64,000 bases of DNA from Pseudomonas putida (GTDB lineage Bacteria > Pseudomonadota > Gammaproteobacteria > Pseudomonadales > Pseudomonadaceae). Position numbers and translations under genes: made by a program. Every line of letters begins with the position of its first letter. The stretch's first letter is position 1. Where the stretch lies: contig NZ_CP011789.1 in NCBI RefSeq assembly GCF_001636055.1, positions 3,906,001-3,970,000 on the forward strand, read 5' to 3'. Shown piece after piece: positions 8,148 through 18,267 of this stretch. The notes under the pieces are model-generated. The model was not told the origin of the DNA and made no database searches. It saw nothing but the letters and a program-made list of their open reading frames with translations.

Positions 8148-8894
8148 ATGAAACGCCAGCCACTCGACGACAGCTTCAAGGTCAACCGCAACCCCGTCAC
8201 GCTCCGCGAAATCGTGCTCGACAAGCTGCGCGGGGCGATCATGAACTTCCACCTGCTGCCGGGCGACCGCCTGGTCGAGCGCGACCTGTGCGATCGTCTC
8301 GGCGTCAGCCGTACCTCGGTGCGTGAAGCCCTGCGCCACCTCGAGTCCGAGGGCCTGGTGGAGTTCGCCGATGCCAAGGGCCCGCGGGTAGCCATCATCA
8401 CCCTGGAAGACGCCCGCGACATCTACGAGCTGCGCTGCGTGCTCGAAGGCCTGATCGTCCAACTGTTTACCCTCAACGCCAAAGCCAAGGACATCCGCGC
8501 CCTGGAGCGCGCCCTGGACGTGAACCGCGAGGCGCTAGAGGAAGGCGAGCTGCAGCAGGTGCTCGATTCGGTACAGGGCTTCTACGACGTGCTGCTCGAA
8601 GGCTCCGGCAACCACGTCGCCGCTACCCAGCTGCGCCAGTTGCAGGCACGTATCAGCTACCTGCGCGCCACCTCGGTCTCGCAGGAAAACCGCCGCGGCG
8701 CCAGCAACCGTGAAATGGAGAAGATGGTCGAGGCGATCAAGAGCGGCGACCCGCTGGCCGCTCACCAGGCCTCGGTCGACCATGTACGCGCCGCCGCCAA
8801 GGTGGCACTGGACTACCTGCGTCAGAAGCAGGACGACAATGCCAAGGTCCGCGACATGGTCGAGCCCCTGGCGCTGAAGGATCCACGCATTTAA
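8148..8894 (+). CDS. GntR-family regulator (FadR/FCD subfamily), probable cluster regulator
   Basis: A 248-residue regulator with an N-terminal winged helix (residues about 20-85; LVERDLCDRLGVSRTSVREA is the recognition region) and a C-terminal all-helical FCD ligand domain. FCD-type GntR proteins usually bind ATNGTATACNAT-like palindromes. Three such sites lie before the permease, the first flavin reductase and the PF06684 gene (1937, 2108, 4029). It is therefore the likely regulator of the cluster, probably a repressor released by substrate or an intermediate. Its own gene is last in the second unit. Confidence 0.92.
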   Translation: MKRQPLDDSFKVNRNPVTLREIVLDKLRGAIMNFHLLPGDRLVERDLCDRLGVSRTSVREALRHLESEGLVEFADAKGPRVAIITLEDARDIYELRCVLEGLIVQLFTLNAKAKDIRALERALDVNREALEEGELQQVLDSVQGFYDVLLEGSGNHVAATQLRQLQARISYLRATSVSQENRRGASNREMEKMVEAIKSGDPLAAHQASVDHVRAAAKVALDYLRQKQDDNAKVRDMVEPLALKDPRI

Positions 8895-8914
8895 CCCCCC
8901 ACAGGCCACCGATC

Positions 8915-9478
8915 ATGCCCAACGCCCCGCGCTACTGCCCGCAATGCACCACGGCACTGGACCGGGGCGTTCCCACCGGCGACACCCACGAGCGCCTGCA
9001 CTGCCCCGCCTGCGGCTACATCCACTACATCAACCCGAAGATCATCGCCGGCTGCATCATCGAACGCGACGGCAAGTACCTGCTGTGCCAGCGCGCCATC
9101 CCGCCACGTCCTGGTACCTGGACCCTGCCCGCAGGCTTCATGGAGGCCGGCGAAACCACCGAGCAGGCGGCGCTGCGCGAGGTCTGGGAAGAAACCGGCG
9201 TGCGCGCTGACATCATCTCGCCGTATTCGATCTTCAGCGTGCCGAAGATCAGCGAGGTGTACATCATCTTCCGCGCCATCGCCACCCAGGAGACCGGCCA
9301 GTTCGGCCCCGAGACTCTCGACTACCGCTTCTTCGCGCCCGAGGACATTCCCTGGGACGCGATCTACTACCCGGCGATCCGCCAGATCCTCGAGCGCTAC
9401 ATCCTCGAACGCCAGGCCGGGGTGTATGGCATCTACATGGGCAATGACGACACCGGCAAGGTGCATTTCATGCGCTGA
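8915..9478 (+). CDS. Nudix hydrolase with N-terminal zinc ribbon (NudC-like)
   Basis: A 187-residue protein. Residues about 6-40 carry two cysteine pairs (CPQCTTALD and CPACGY) forming a zinc ribbon, as in NADH pyrophosphatase relatives. The Nudix box is complete: GFMEAGETTEQAALREVWEE followed by TG. It starts 20 bp after the GntR gene. It hydrolyses a nucleoside-diphosphate-linked substrate, perhaps a house-cleaning role. Whether it belongs to the catabolic operon is uncertain. Confidence 0.9.
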   Translation: MPNAPRYCPQCTTALDRGVPTGDTHERLHCPACGYIHYINPKIIAGCIIERDGKYLLCQRAIPPRPGTWTLPAGFMEAGETTEQAALREVWEETGVRADIISPYSIFSVPKISEVYIIFRAIATQETGQFGPETLDYRFFAPEDIPWDAIYYPAIRQILERYILERQAGVYGIYMGNDDTGKVHFMR

Positions 9479-9594
9479 GCAGACCCGCCGCTGTCGCGGG
9501 TCGACCCAGTACCCAAACAGCCTCACAAATCGCTCGCCAGCCCGACATTCTCGGTGCACCCTATCCCCTCCACGCAAACGAAGCGGCAAACCTC

Positions 9595-11775
9595 ATGGCG
9601 AAATGGCTGGATGGCGGCGGGCTAATGGCCGAACGCATCCGCAACCACGACTGGGCGAAAACGCCCCTGGGCGCAATTGATGCCTGGCCCGACGTGCTCA
9701 AGACCACCGTGGCCTTGTGCCTGGCCTCGCGCTTCCCGCAGGCGGTGCTGTGGGGCGATGACCTGATCACCCTGCACAACGACGCCTTCAGCGAAATCCT
9801 CGGCGACAAGCCTCCGGCCCTGGGTCGCCCCTTCAGCCACGTCTGGCATGAAGCCTGGAACGATATCGGTGCCATGACCCGCCGCGCCCTGGACGGCGAG
9901 GCGGTGTACATCGAAGACTTCCCGCTGATCATCGACCGCCACAACGGGCCGGAACGTGCCTATTTCACCTTCTGCTACAGCCCGATCCGCGACCAGGACG
10001 GCCAGATCGTCGGCATGCTCGACACTGTCACCGAAACCACCGCCAGCGTGGTCGCCAACCGCCGCCTCAACTTCCTCGACGACCTTGGCCGCGCCGTGGC
10101 CAACGCCACCGAGCCGGACCGGATCCTGGCCATCACCACCCGCAAGCTGGGCGAGCACCTGCGCCTGTCAAGCTGCGCCTACGCAGTGGTGGAGCCCGAT
10201 CAGGACAGTTTCACCATCTGCGGAGACTGGGTCACGCCCGGCTCGCCGCGTCTGCTCGGCCAATATCGTCTCGCCGACTTCGGCCGCCTGGCCGTACAGC
10301 GCCTGCGCGCAGGCCTGGCGCTGGTGATCAACGACAACTTCAGCGAGCTCGAACCGCAGGAGGCCGCGACCTTCCAGGCCATCGGCATCACTGCGACCAT
10401 CTGCATGCCGCTGATCAAGGATGGGCGCCTGACGGCGCTGATGGCCATCCATGACAAGCAGCCGCGTGCCTGGACCGGCTACGAGCGGGCGCTGATCAGC
10501 GAAGTCACCGAGCGTAGCTGGGCGCACATCCAGCGGGTTCAGGCGCATGCCGAAGTACGCGAAGCGATGCAGGCGCTCGAATCGCTCAACACTACCCTTG
10601 AGCAGCGTGTCGAAGAACGTACCGCACAGTTGCTGCACACCGAGGCTGTACTGCGCCAGACCCAGAAGCTCGAAGCCATCGGCCAGCTCACCGGTGGTGT
10701 CGCCCACGACTTCAACAACCTGCTGACCATCATCCGCTCGTCGCTGCATTTCCTGCAGCGCCCGGAACTGGATGACAGTCGCCGCCAGCGCTACCTCAAG
10801 ACCGTGTCAGACACCGTCGATCGCGGCGCCAAGCTCACCGGCCAACTGCTCGCCTTCGCCCGCCGCCAGGCCCTGAGCCCACAGGTGTTCGAAGTGGGCC
10901 CGCGACTGGAAGCCATGGCCGACATGCTCGACACTGCTACCGGCGCACGGATCCAGGTCAAACTGGATCTGCCCGAGACGCCCTGCCATATCCGCGCCGA
11001 CCTTGGCCAGCTGGAAACGGCGGTGATCAATCTGATGATCAACGGCCGCGACGCCATGAACGGCGAAGGCACGCTGCGCCTGCACCTGCGGCCAGACCAG
11101 CTGATGCCGGCGCAACGTGGGCACGCGGGGCAGCCTGGGGTGTTCGCGGCGATCTCGGTGATCGACAGCGGCATCGGGATTGCCCATGAACTGCTGGAGC
11201 GCATCTTCGACCCGTTTTTCACCACCAAGGCCTCGGGCCATGGCACCGGCCTGGGCCTGTCGCAGGTGTTCGGCTTCGTCAAGCAGTCCGGCGGCGACGT
11301 GCAGGTCACCAGCGTGCCGGGCCAGGGCACTACCTTCACCCTGTACCTGCCTCAGGTCTCGCCCCCGGAAACCGAACAGAGCCTCGCCAGCGCTGCAAAT
11401 GCCCCGGTCGACAGCCGGCCGCGGCGCATCCTGGTGGTGGAGGATAACCGCGACGTCGGCAGCTTTACCGCGCAGATACTCAAGGATCATGGCTACCAGA
11501 TCAGCTGGGCGACCAGTGCCGAGGATGCACTAGCGCAGTTGCACATGACACCGCAAGGCTTCGATGTGGTGTTCTCCGACGTGGTAATGCCCGGTATGGG
11601 CGGCCTGGCTCTGGCCCGGGAACTGCGCCGCACCAGGCCGCAACTGCCGGTGATCCTCACCTCCGGCTACAGCGATGCCATTGCCGAAGGGGGGCATCAG
11701 GGCTTCGCCTTCCTGGCCAAGCCGTATTCGGCCGAGCAGGTGTGCCAGTTGCTGGATCAGGTGCTCACGCAGTAG
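9595..11775 (+). CDS. Hybrid sensor histidine kinase/response regulator (PAS-GAF-HK-REC)
   Basis: A 726-residue soluble sensor with no membrane segment. An N-terminal PAS-like domain (residues about 30-150), a GAF domain (about 160-310) and a coiled linker are followed by the HisKA domain with the phospho-acceptor His at about residue 371 in [11 protein letters not shown]. An HATPase domain follows ([26 protein letters not shown]), then a receiver domain with the phospho-acceptor Asp at about residue 662 in [13 protein letters not shown]. No partner output protein is adjacent. It is convergent with a similar kinase at 11872. GAF plus HWE-free HisKA proteins of this kind often feed general stress or light pathways, but nothing here fixes the input. 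Confidence 0.93.
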   Translation: MAKWLDGGGLMAERIRNHDWAKTPLGAIDAWPDVLKTTVALCLASRFPQAVLWGDDLITLHNDAFSEILGDKPPALGRPFSHVWHEAWNDIGAMTRRALDGEAVYIEDFPLIIDRHNGPERAYFTFCYSPIRDQDGQIVGMLDTVTETTASVVANRRLNFLDDLGRAVANATEPDRILAITTRKLGEHLRLSSCAYAVVEPDQDSFTICGDWVTPGSPRLLGQYRLADFGRLAVQRLRAGLALVINDNFSELEPQEAATFQAIGITATICMPLIKDGRLTALMAIHDKQPRAWTGYERALISEVTERSWAHIQRVQAHAEVREAMQALESLNTTLEQRVEERTAQLLHTEAVLRQTQKLEAIGQLTGGVAHDFNNLLTIIRSSLHFLQRPELDDSRRQRYLKTVSDTVDRGAKLTGQLLAFARRQALSPQVFEVGPRLEAMADMLDTATGARIQVKLDLPETPCHIRADLGQLETAVINLMINGRDAMNGEGTLRLHLRPDQLMPAQRGHAGQPGVFAAISVIDSGIGIAHELLERIFDPFFTTKASGHGTGLGLSQVFGFVKQSGGDVQVTSVPGQGTTFTLYLPQVSPPETEQSLASAANAPVDSRPRRILVVEDNRDVGSFTAQILKDHGYQISWATSAEDALAQLHMTPQGFDVVFSDVVMPGMGGLALARELRRTRPQLPVILTSGYSDAIAEGGHQGFAFLAKPYSAEQVCQLLDQVLTQ

Positions 11776-11871
11776 CTGCAACGGCCTTGCACAGTATTTG
11801 TGCGATGGGATCAGTGGGCGCTGGGTCTTTGCAACTGGAGTCTGCAGGGTCCGCCCCCACAGGAAACGACG

Positions 11872-14133
11872 TCAGCCCTCGGATTGCGCGTAAACCAGCG
11901 GCAGCAAGCGCGCCAGGCTCTGCGCCAACTCCGCCCGGCGGAACGGCTTGCGCAACACCTCGAAGCCACAGAGCTCACGTGGCGTGAGGTTGGCATAGCC
12001 GGTGATGATCAACACCGGCAGCGCCGGCATACGCTGCCGCAGCGCCTGGGCGAACTCGGCGCCGGTCCGCTCGGGCATCATCTGGTCGGTTACCAGCACT
12101 TCCACGGCGAATCCCTGCTCCAGCACCTGCTCGGCTTCGGCCGCACTCAAGACCGCTTTCACTTCATACCCCAAGTCACGCAGTTGCATTGCCGTGGCAT
12201 GGAGCACGATGGCTTCGTCATCCACCAGTAATACCCTGACCGGGCGCGTCGGCCTGGACACTTCGTCCACCGGGTCATCCCGACACAGGGTTTCGGCGTC
12301 AGTGGTCGGCAGCCACAATGTCGCTGTCGACCCCTGCCCCGGCTGCGAACGAATGGCAAACCCGCCGCCAGACTGCAGTGCAAGCCCCTGCACCATCGGC
12401 AGGCCAAGCCCGGTGCCCTTGCCCGCGCCCTTGGTGGAATAGAATGGCTCGCAGCAGCGCGCCAGCACCTCATCGCTCATACCGCAGCCGCTATCGGCCA
12501 CCTCCAGCCACACCATCGCCCCTTGCCCAGGCCCTGCAGGCCGATCTGCTGCCCGTGCTGCGTCCAGCCCCGCACGAATCCTCAACCTGCCACCGCCTGG
12601 CATCGCATCGCGCGCGTTGAGCACCAGGTTGAGCAGCGCAAGCTCCAGTTGATGCGGGTCCACCACCGCTGCCGGCAGCGCCGGGTCGACATCGACCTGT
12701 ACCTCAATGGTCGGCCCCAGCGAGCGCATGATCAATCCGTGCATGTCACCGATCCGTGCAGCCAGGCAGACGGGCTCAGGCTTGAGGGTCTGGCGCCGGG
12801 CAAAGCTGAGCAGACGGCCGACCAGGCTGCGTGCCCGCTCCGCCGCCTGCAGGGCGCCCTCGATCAGACGCGTCGAACGCGCCGCGTCGTCCGGCCGCCG
12901 GGCGATCAGCTCCAGTGAGGCAATGATCGGGGTGAGCATATTGTTGAAGTCATGGGCAATGCCGCCGGTCAGTTGGCCGACGGCCTCCATCTTGCGTGCT
13001 TCATGCAACTGCATGAGGTCGGACTCACGCTCGGCCAGCATGCTGGCAACCCGCTCCTCCAGCGTGGCGTTGAGCGTCATCAGCTCGGCCAGCGTTGCCT
13101 CCAGGTGCGCGGAGCTGGCGCGCAACGCTCGCTCCGAGCGGGCATGGATGATCGCAGACCAGGCCAGCTTGGCCGCCTCTTCCACCAGCTGACATTCATC
13201 GTCGACGAACGCATGAGGGCGATTGAAGTAGACACACAGCATGGCGTCGAGCACACCGCTGCGCAGCAGCGGCACCTTCAGGCTGGCGCACAGGTCTCTG
13301 GAGGCGCCAGCCGGATAGTCGTCATGAACCCCATGCCCCGCCTGAAGTTGCTCGCGCAACAACCCGTCATGTCCGCGCCAGAAGTGCTCCCCTGTTTGCG
13401 ACGGCACCCCATCGACCCAGTCACGGGCGACGACATAGCGCTCGTCATCGCCCAGATCCTCGGCAAAGCACACCCGGCAGGCGCCCAGCTCCTCACCGAG
13501 CAGGCGCGTGGCAAAGGTCTCGATCGCCTCGGGTTCGTCCATCCCCGGAAGCGCCCGGCCCAACGCCAGCAGGAACGCCTGGCGCCGCTCGAACTGAACG
13601 CGCTCGGTGGTTTCGGTGACGATGCACAGCACCCCACCCACGCTGCCATCGGCCTCGCGTACCGCCGAATAGGAGACATCGAAATAGGCTGTCTCGCCCA
13701 GGCCCCGGCGCTCGATATAGAACGGACGGTCGCGCGCCGAGAAGGTCTCGCCGGTGTCACGCACATTGCGTAGCAACGGTTCGAGATCGTCCCACAACTC
13801 GCTCCAGTGCTCGCGGGCAGGCCGCCCTAGCGCACGTGGGTGCTTGGCACCGATGGTCGGGGCGTAGGCATCGTTGTAGAGCGCCACGTACTCCGGCCCC
13901 CAGAACAGCACGATCTGGGCCTTGGCCGGGAGGATAGTCGCCATGAGCGTCTGCAGGCTGAATGACCATGTGCCTGGGGCGCCAAGCGGCGACTCGGTCC
14001 ATTCCAGGCTCTGCAACAGCGAGCCGACCGTGCCGCCGTTGATCAGAAAGGCGGGCGCCGGGGGCCGAGCGTGTTCGGTATCACCGTCCTGTAGTGATTT
14101 CATGTCATGCAGACCATCAGTGTTTCCGGGCAC
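11872..14133 (-). CDS. Hybrid sensor histidine kinase/response regulator (PAS-GAF-HK-REC), second
   Basis: A 753-residue cytosolic sensor with the same architecture as the convergent 9595-11775 protein. It has an N-terminal PAS-like region beginning WTESPLGAPGTWSFSLQTLM, a GAF domain (about residues 190-330), a coiled coil, a HisKA domain with His at about residue 394 in GGIAHDFNNMLT, an HATPase domain (NLVLNARDAMPGGG; GAGKGTGLGL), and a receiver domain with Asp in VLVTDQMMPERTG. The two proteins are clear paralogues at domain level but differ in sequence. They end tail to tail, 96 bp apart. Confidence 0.92.
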   Translation of the reverse strand: MPGNTDGLHDMKSLQDGDTEHARPPAPAFLINGGTVGSLLQSLEWTESPLGAPGTWSFSLQTLMATILPAKAQIVLFWGPEYVALYNDAYAPTIGAKHPRALGRPAREHWSELWDDLEPLLRNVRDTGETFSARDRPFYIERRGLGETAYFDVSYSAVREADGSVGGVLCIVTETTERVQFERRQAFLLALGRALPGMDEPEAIETFATRLLGEELGACRVCFAEDLGDDERYVVARDWVDGVPSQTGEHFWRGHDGLLREQLQAGHGVHDDYPAGASRDLCASLKVPLLRSGVLDAMLCVYFNRPHAFVDDECQLVEEAAKLAWSAIIHARSERALRASSAHLEATLAELMTLNATLEERVASMLAERESDLMQLHEARKMEAVGQLTGGIAHDFNNMLTPIIASLELIARRPDDAARSTRLIEGALQAAERARSLVGRLLSFARRQTLKPEPVCLAARIGDMHGLIMRSLGPTIEVQVDVDPALPAAVVDPHQLELALLNLVLNARDAMPGGGRLRIRAGLDAARAADRPAGPGQGAMVWLEVADSGCGMSDEVLARCCEPFYSTKGAGKGTGLGLPMVQGLALQSGGGFAIRSQPGQGSTATLWLPTTDAETLCRDDPVDEVSRPTRPVRVLLVDDEAIVLHATAMQLRDLGYEVKAVLSAAEAEQVLEQGFAVEVLVTDQMMPERTGAEFAQALRQRMPALPVLIITGYANLTPRELCGFEVLRKPFRRAELAQSLARLLPLVYAQSEG

Positions 14134-14202
14134 TGTATTGAGTATCTGAGGATATGAAATCAGCGCAGCACAGACGTTCCATCCGACTTCGCATCAGCGC
14201 GT

Positions 14203-14835
14203 TCAGCGACGCCCTTCAGCCAGCATGCGCACCGCCAGCGCGGCCAATACTGTCCCCATCAACCAGCGCTGAGCCTGCTGCCACAGTGGCCGACCGGCGA
14301 GAAAAACGGCAATGGAGCCGGCCATCAGGGCGATGATCGCATTGACCGTGACGCTGATGACGATCTGCGTGGAGCCCAGCACCAGCGATTGCAGCAGTAC
14401 GCTGCCATGGCCCGGCTCGATGAACTGCGGCATCAGCGACAAGTACATGACCGCGATCTTGGGGTTCAGCAGGTTGGTCAGAAAACCCATCATGAACAGC
14501 CGCCGCGGGCTGTCGGCCGGCAGGTCGCGGACCTGGAACGGCGAACGCCCGCCTGGCTTGAGTGCCTGCCAGGCCAGGTACAGCAGGTACAGCGCGCCAC
14601 CGATGCGCAGTGCGTCATAGGCGTAGGGCACGGCCATCACCAGTGCGGTGATGCCCAGTGCGGCGCAGAGCATGTAGAAGACGAAGCCCATGGCCACGCC
14701 GCCCAGCGAGATCAACCCGGCAACCCGCCCCTGGCAGATCGAGCGGGAGATCAGGTAGACCATGTTCGGGCCGGGGGTCAGGACCATGCCTAGTGCGATC
14801 AGGGCAAAAGCCAGCAGGTGGGATAACTCAGGCAT
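14203..14835 (-). CDS. LysE/RhtB-family amino acid exporter
   Basis: A 210-residue membrane protein with about six hydrophobic segments and the LysE-family N-terminus ALGMVLTPGPNMVYLISRS. I chose the start MPELSHLLAF at 14835, because the upstream in-frame residues are not family-like. It is transcribed in the same direction as a second LysE-type gene at 14924. An Lrp/AsnC regulator is divergent at 15649. It probably exports an amino acid or homoserine-lactone-like compound; specificity cannot be inferred. Confidence 0.9.
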   Translation of the reverse strand: MPELSHLLAFALIALGMVLTPGPNMVYLISRSICQGRVAGLISLGGVAMGFVFYMLCAALGITALVMAVPYAYDALRIGGALYLLYLAWQALKPGGRSPFQVRDLPADSPRRLFMMGFLTNLLNPKIAVMYLSLMPQFIEPGHGSVLLQSLVLGSTQIVISVTVNAIIALMAGSIAVFLAGRPLWQQAQRWLMGTVLAALAVRMLAEGRR

Positions 14836-14923
14836 CGGGCGCATCCTTGGCGTGCGAGGGGAGCGCGAAGTGTATCCGCTGTCGAGGCCATCGTGGAACG
14901 GCTGCCCCTGCAAATCCAGGCAT

Positions 14924-15538
14924 TCATCCGAACTGCCCGACAATCAGACCCAGCGCGATCGCGATCATCACCGCGCCCGACACCCGCCCGACGATCTGCG
15001 CCGCCTGTGGCCGGGTGCGCAGCACGGCCTTGGCGCCGTAGCCGACCATCAGGTAGATCACCAGCGAACTGCACAGGTGCACCAGCCCCAGCAGCAGGAT
15101 CTGCAGCGGCAGCGGCCAGTTGGAGGTGGGGTCGGTGAATTGCGGCAACAAGGCCAGGAACAGCAGGAACACCTTCGGGTTGAGCCCGCTGACACAAAAT
15201 CCGCGCAGCGCCCAGCGCGAACCGGTCTCTCCCGCCTGAACCACTCCCGCCTGCGGCGCCGCCGGCTTGAGCAACAGGTTGCCCCCCAGCCACAGCAGGT
15301 ACAGGCAACCGGCAAGGGTCAGCAGCGTCAGTGCCAGCGGGTGCCCTGCGATCAGGCTACCGACCCCGGCCGCCACCACCAGGGTGGCCATGAAATGCCC
15401 AGACAACATCCCGGCCACTGCCGGCATCACCCAACGCCCGCGCATCCCGGCCGAGATCGCATAAGCCCAGTCGGCGCCGGGGGTGATGACGAACAGCAAC
15501 GACACGGCCCAGAACGCGGCCAATACACTGAGGGTCAT
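14924..15538 (-). CDS. LysE-family translocator
   Basis: A 204-residue membrane protein with about six hydrophobic segments. The N-terminal FVITPGADWAYAISAG corresponds to the conserved PGP/PGA motif of the RhtB/LysE family, and GFCVSGLNPKVFLLF is the second hallmark (NPK). It is divergent from the Lrp-type regulator at 15649, about 110 bp away, a common exporter/regulator pair in Pseudomonas. It probably exports an amino acid in response to that regulator. Confidence 0.9.
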   Translation of the reverse strand: MTLSVLAAFWAVSLLFVITPGADWAYAISAGMRGRWVMPAVAGMLSGHFMATLVVAAGVGSLIAGHPLALTLLTLAGCLYLLWLGGNLLLKPAAPQAGVVQAGETGSRWALRGFCVSGLNPKVFLLFLALLPQFTDPTSNWPLPLQILLLGLVHLCSSLVIYLMVGYGAKAVLRTRPQAAQIVGRVSGAVMIAIALGLIVGQFG

Positions 15539-15648
15539 TTCGGGTGTTCCTTTCAGAGGTCTGGTTGAAAGGAAGATTACGGATTCCGCGCGGGGATTAT
15601 CTTTCGTATATTGCCGACACCCTTAGAGAGCCTGGAAGATTCTTCCCC

Positions 15649-16101
15649 ATGGATCGCACTGATCGAAAAATCCTTGCCGAACTGCAAAAGGACGGTCGCC
15701 TGTCGGTCACCGAGTTGGCCGACCGCGTTGGCCTGAGCCTCTCGCCCTGCCATCGTCGGCTCAAGGCGCTGGAAGCGTCCGGGGCGATCCTCGGTTACCA
15801 CGCACGCCTGGCGCCTTCGGCGGTGGGCCTGAATTTTGCGGCGCTGGTGTTCGTCACCCTGCGCGAGGTGACCCGCCAGCCAGTGGCCGACTTCGAAGCG
15901 GCGGTGACCGAGGTGCCGCAGATCGTCGAGGCGCAGCGCCTGTTCGGCGATCCGGATTACCTGCTGCATGTGGTGGCCAAGGACCTGCCGGCGTTCCAGA
16001 AGCTGTATGACGAAATCCTCACCAGCATTCCCAATGTGAAACGGCTGAGCTCCACGCTGGTGATGAAGGAAGTGATCCAGGATCGGTTGTTGCCCATGTG
16101 A
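15649..16101 (+). CDS. Lrp/AsnC-family transcriptional regulator
   Basis: A 150-residue protein. The N-terminal helix-turn-helix is seen in DRKILAELQKDGRLSVTELA and VGLSLSPCHRRLKALE, and the C-terminal ligand-binding (RAM) domain includes AQRLFGDPDYLLHVVAKDL. I chose the ATG at 15649, giving the usual Lrp length. It is divergent from the LysE-type gene at 14924 and probably activates it in response to an amino acid. Confidence 0.93.
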   Translation: MDRTDRKILAELQKDGRLSVTELADRVGLSLSPCHRRLKALEASGAILGYHARLAPSAVGLNFAALVFVTLREVTRQPVADFEAAVTEVPQIVEAQRLFGDPDYLLHVVAKDLPAFQKLYDEILTSIPNVKRLSSTLVMKEVIQDRLLPM

Positions 16102-16159
16102 GCCGGGGCCGGGAGGTCGGGTTTGAGCGCAAATACCAGCATGGCCAGCGCCAAACCGA

Positions 16160-17062
16160 TCAATCACCGCGAAAGAACCCATCCCCGGCATTTCTCAACA
16201 ACTCCACCATCGCCCCCGCCGCTGGCGGCAGGTAGCCTTCGGCGCGCACCGTCACCCCGACCGTGCGGCGCATGGTGGTGGCCTCCAGCGGCACTTCGCG
16301 CAGCCACGACATGCCCAGGCCATGCTCCAGTGTCTCGCGTGCGGCAAAGCTCAGCAGACGGGTCTTGGCAATAAGCCGAGGCAGCAGCGAGATCGAGTTG
16401 GTCTCGATCTGCACCTCGGGCAGCGGCAACTGGTGGCTGCTGAACACATTGTCGATCCAGCGTCGCGCCGTCACCGTGGGAGCTGCCAGCACCCAACGGT
16501 AGTTGCACAGGTCCTTCAACTGCACATCACCCGAGAACACCGGGTGATCGGCGCTGGCCACCACCACCGCTTCGTCCTGCAGGATCGGGTAGGAACAAAA
16601 CTGCGGGTCATCGACGATCAAGCCGCAGATGATTGCGTCCAGCCGCCCTGAGCGCAGCGAGTCCTTGAGCATGTCGTCCTGGCCGATCGACAGCTTCAAG
16701 GTCAGTTGCGGCGCTCGCTCCAGCAGCGAAGCGGTCAGTTGCGGCAGCAGGTGCTCGGCCATGCTCGCGGCACAGCCCAAACGGATGTTGCCCACCAGGC
16801 CGCTGGCGAAGTCGCGCACTTCACGCTCGGTCTCGGCGATGCTCACCTGCAACTGCTTGCCGCGCGCCAGCAACAACGCGCCAGCATCGGTCAGTTTGAT
16901 GCGCCGGCCATCACGCTGGAACAGCCGCGCGCCCAACGATTCTTCCAGGCGCTGGATGCTTTTACTCAGCGCCGGTTGGCTGCGGTTGAGCTGCTGTGCG
17001 GCGCGCCCCAGGTGGCCGAGCTCGGCAATGGTGGCGAAGTAAGTCAGGTCACGTAGGTCCAT
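16160..17062 (-). CDS. LysR-family transcriptional regulator
   Basis: A 300-residue LysR regulator. The N-terminal winged helix is MDLRDLTYFATIAELGHLG followed by RAAQQLNRSQPALSKSIQRL. The C-terminal periplasmic-binding-like effector domain covers residues about 90-295. It is divergent from the AbrB-family transporter gene at 17179, with 116 bp between them, so it is the likely regulator of that gene. The effector is unknown. Confidence 0.93.
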   Translation of the reverse strand: MDLRDLTYFATIAELGHLGRAAQQLNRSQPALSKSIQRLEESLGARLFQRDGRRIKLTDAGALLLARGKQLQVSIAETEREVRDFASGLVGNIRLGCAASMAEHLLPQLTASLLERAPQLTLKLSIGQDDMLKDSLRSGRLDAIICGLIVDDPQFCSYPILQDEAVVVASADHPVFSGDVQLKDLCNYRWVLAAPTVTARRWIDNVFSSHQLPLPEVQIETNSISLLPRLIAKTRLLSFAARETLEHGLGMSWLREVPLEATTMRRTVGVTVRAEGYLPPAAGAMVELLRNAGDGFFRGD

Positions 17063-17178
17063 GATCGATGAATTTCAGTTATGGATTCATAGAAAGTAGA
17101 AAATAGACTTGATCAATTCACAGGTCGATAATTTTCTCTGTCAGCCACCTCTGGCTCTCGCCGTACAGGGAGATCGAC

Positions 17179-18267
17179 TTGCCCACCACCCTACCCCCCC
17201 AAGCAGCAAAGAACGCGTCCCCCACCCTGATTTTGCGATGGCTCGCGCTGATCCTCTGTGCTGGCGCCGCCGGGCAGCTCCTTCACGCCCTCGCCGTGCC
17301 GGCCGGGCTGTTTCTCGGCCCCATGCTGATGGCCATCGTCTTCGGTGTATCCGGCGCGCAACTGCGCCTGCATCGCCAAGTGTTCCGCTTCGGCCAGGGC
17401 TGTGTCGGGCTGCTGGTGGCGCACTCGGTGACCTGGTCAGTGCTCGCCTCGCTGGCCGACGCCTGGCCGCTGATGCTGTTCGCCACCTTCGTCACGGTGG
17501 TGCTCAGCGCCCTGGTCGGCCTCGGTACCGTGCGCTTCGGCGGCATTCCCGGCAGCACGGCGGCCTGGGGTACTGCGCCGGGCGCAGCCTCGGCGATGGT
17601 GTCGATGGCCGAAGACAACGGCGCCGACGGACGCGTGGTGGCCACCATGCAGTACGTGCGTGTGGTGTGTGTGGTGATGATCGGCTCGCTGGTCAGTCAC
17701 CTACTGGGCGCCACCAGCGTTGCTGGCGACGCGGCCCAAGCCGCGGTGGTCGCCGACAGCGTGCAACTGGGCAACCTGCTGCTCGGTCTTGGCGTGGTGC
17801 TGGTGGGCGTTGCCGTTGGTTCGAAGATGCCCGCCGGCGCCCTGCTGATGCCGTTGATGCTTGGCGCAGTGCTGCAACTGACGGGGGTGTTGCACGTCAG
17901 TCTGCCCAGCGAAGTGCTGGCCATCGCCTACGGCGCCATCGGCTGCTACATCGGCCTGCGCTTCGACCGCCAGACCGTGCGCTATGTGTGGAAGCGCCTG
18001 CCCACCATGATCGCCGGCGCCGTGGTGCTAATCCTGCTCTGCGCGGGCTGCGCCTGGCTGCTGGCACGGCTCGCCGGCACCGACTTCCTGTCCATGTACC
18101 TGGCCACCAGCCCCGGCGGCCTGGATGCGATGGCGATCATCGCGGTGGAAACCCACGCCGATGTCGGCATGGTCCTGGCGATGCAGACGCTGCGCCTGTT
18201 CGGGGTGATCCTGACCGGTGCGTATCTGGCCCGGCAGATCATTCGCCTCACCCAGAACGCCCACTGA
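17179..18267 (+). CDS. AbrB-family (PF05145) membrane protein
   Basis: A 362-residue polytopic protein with two copies of the AbrB-duplication module (each about 150-170 residues; for example GLFLGPMLMAIVFGVSG in the first, PAGALLMPLMLGAVLQLTG in the second). PF05145 proteins were formerly mis-annotated as ammonia monooxygenase and are probably transporters or regulators of transport. The start is a TTG preceded by AGGGAG. It is divergent from a LysR regulator and 70 bp upstream of glcD, so it may join the glycolate genes in one transcript. Confidence 0.85.
   Translation: MPTTLPPQAAKNASPTLILRWLALILCAGAAGQLLHALAVPAGLFLGPMLMAIVFGVSGAQLRLHRQVFRFGQGCVGLLVAHSVTWSVLASLADAWPLMLFATFVTVVLSALVGLGTVRFGGIPGSTAAWGTAPGAASAMVSMAEDNGADGRVVATMQYVRVVCVVMIGSLVSHLLGATSVAGDAAQAAVVADSVQLGNLLLGLGVVLVGVAVGSKMPAGALLMPLMLGAVLQLTGVLHVSLPSEVLAIAYGAIGCYIGLRFDRQTVRYVWKRLPTMIAGAVVLILLCAGCAWLLARLAGTDFLSMYLATSPGGLDAMAIIAVETHADVGMVLAMQTLRLFGVILTGAYLARQIIRLTQNAH

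Noticed and set aside
17179..18267. Ammonia monooxygenase annotation for the AbrB-type protein.
   Set aside because: PF05145 proteins were mis-annotated this way in the past; the sequence has no monooxygenase feature and looks like a duplicated membrane module.
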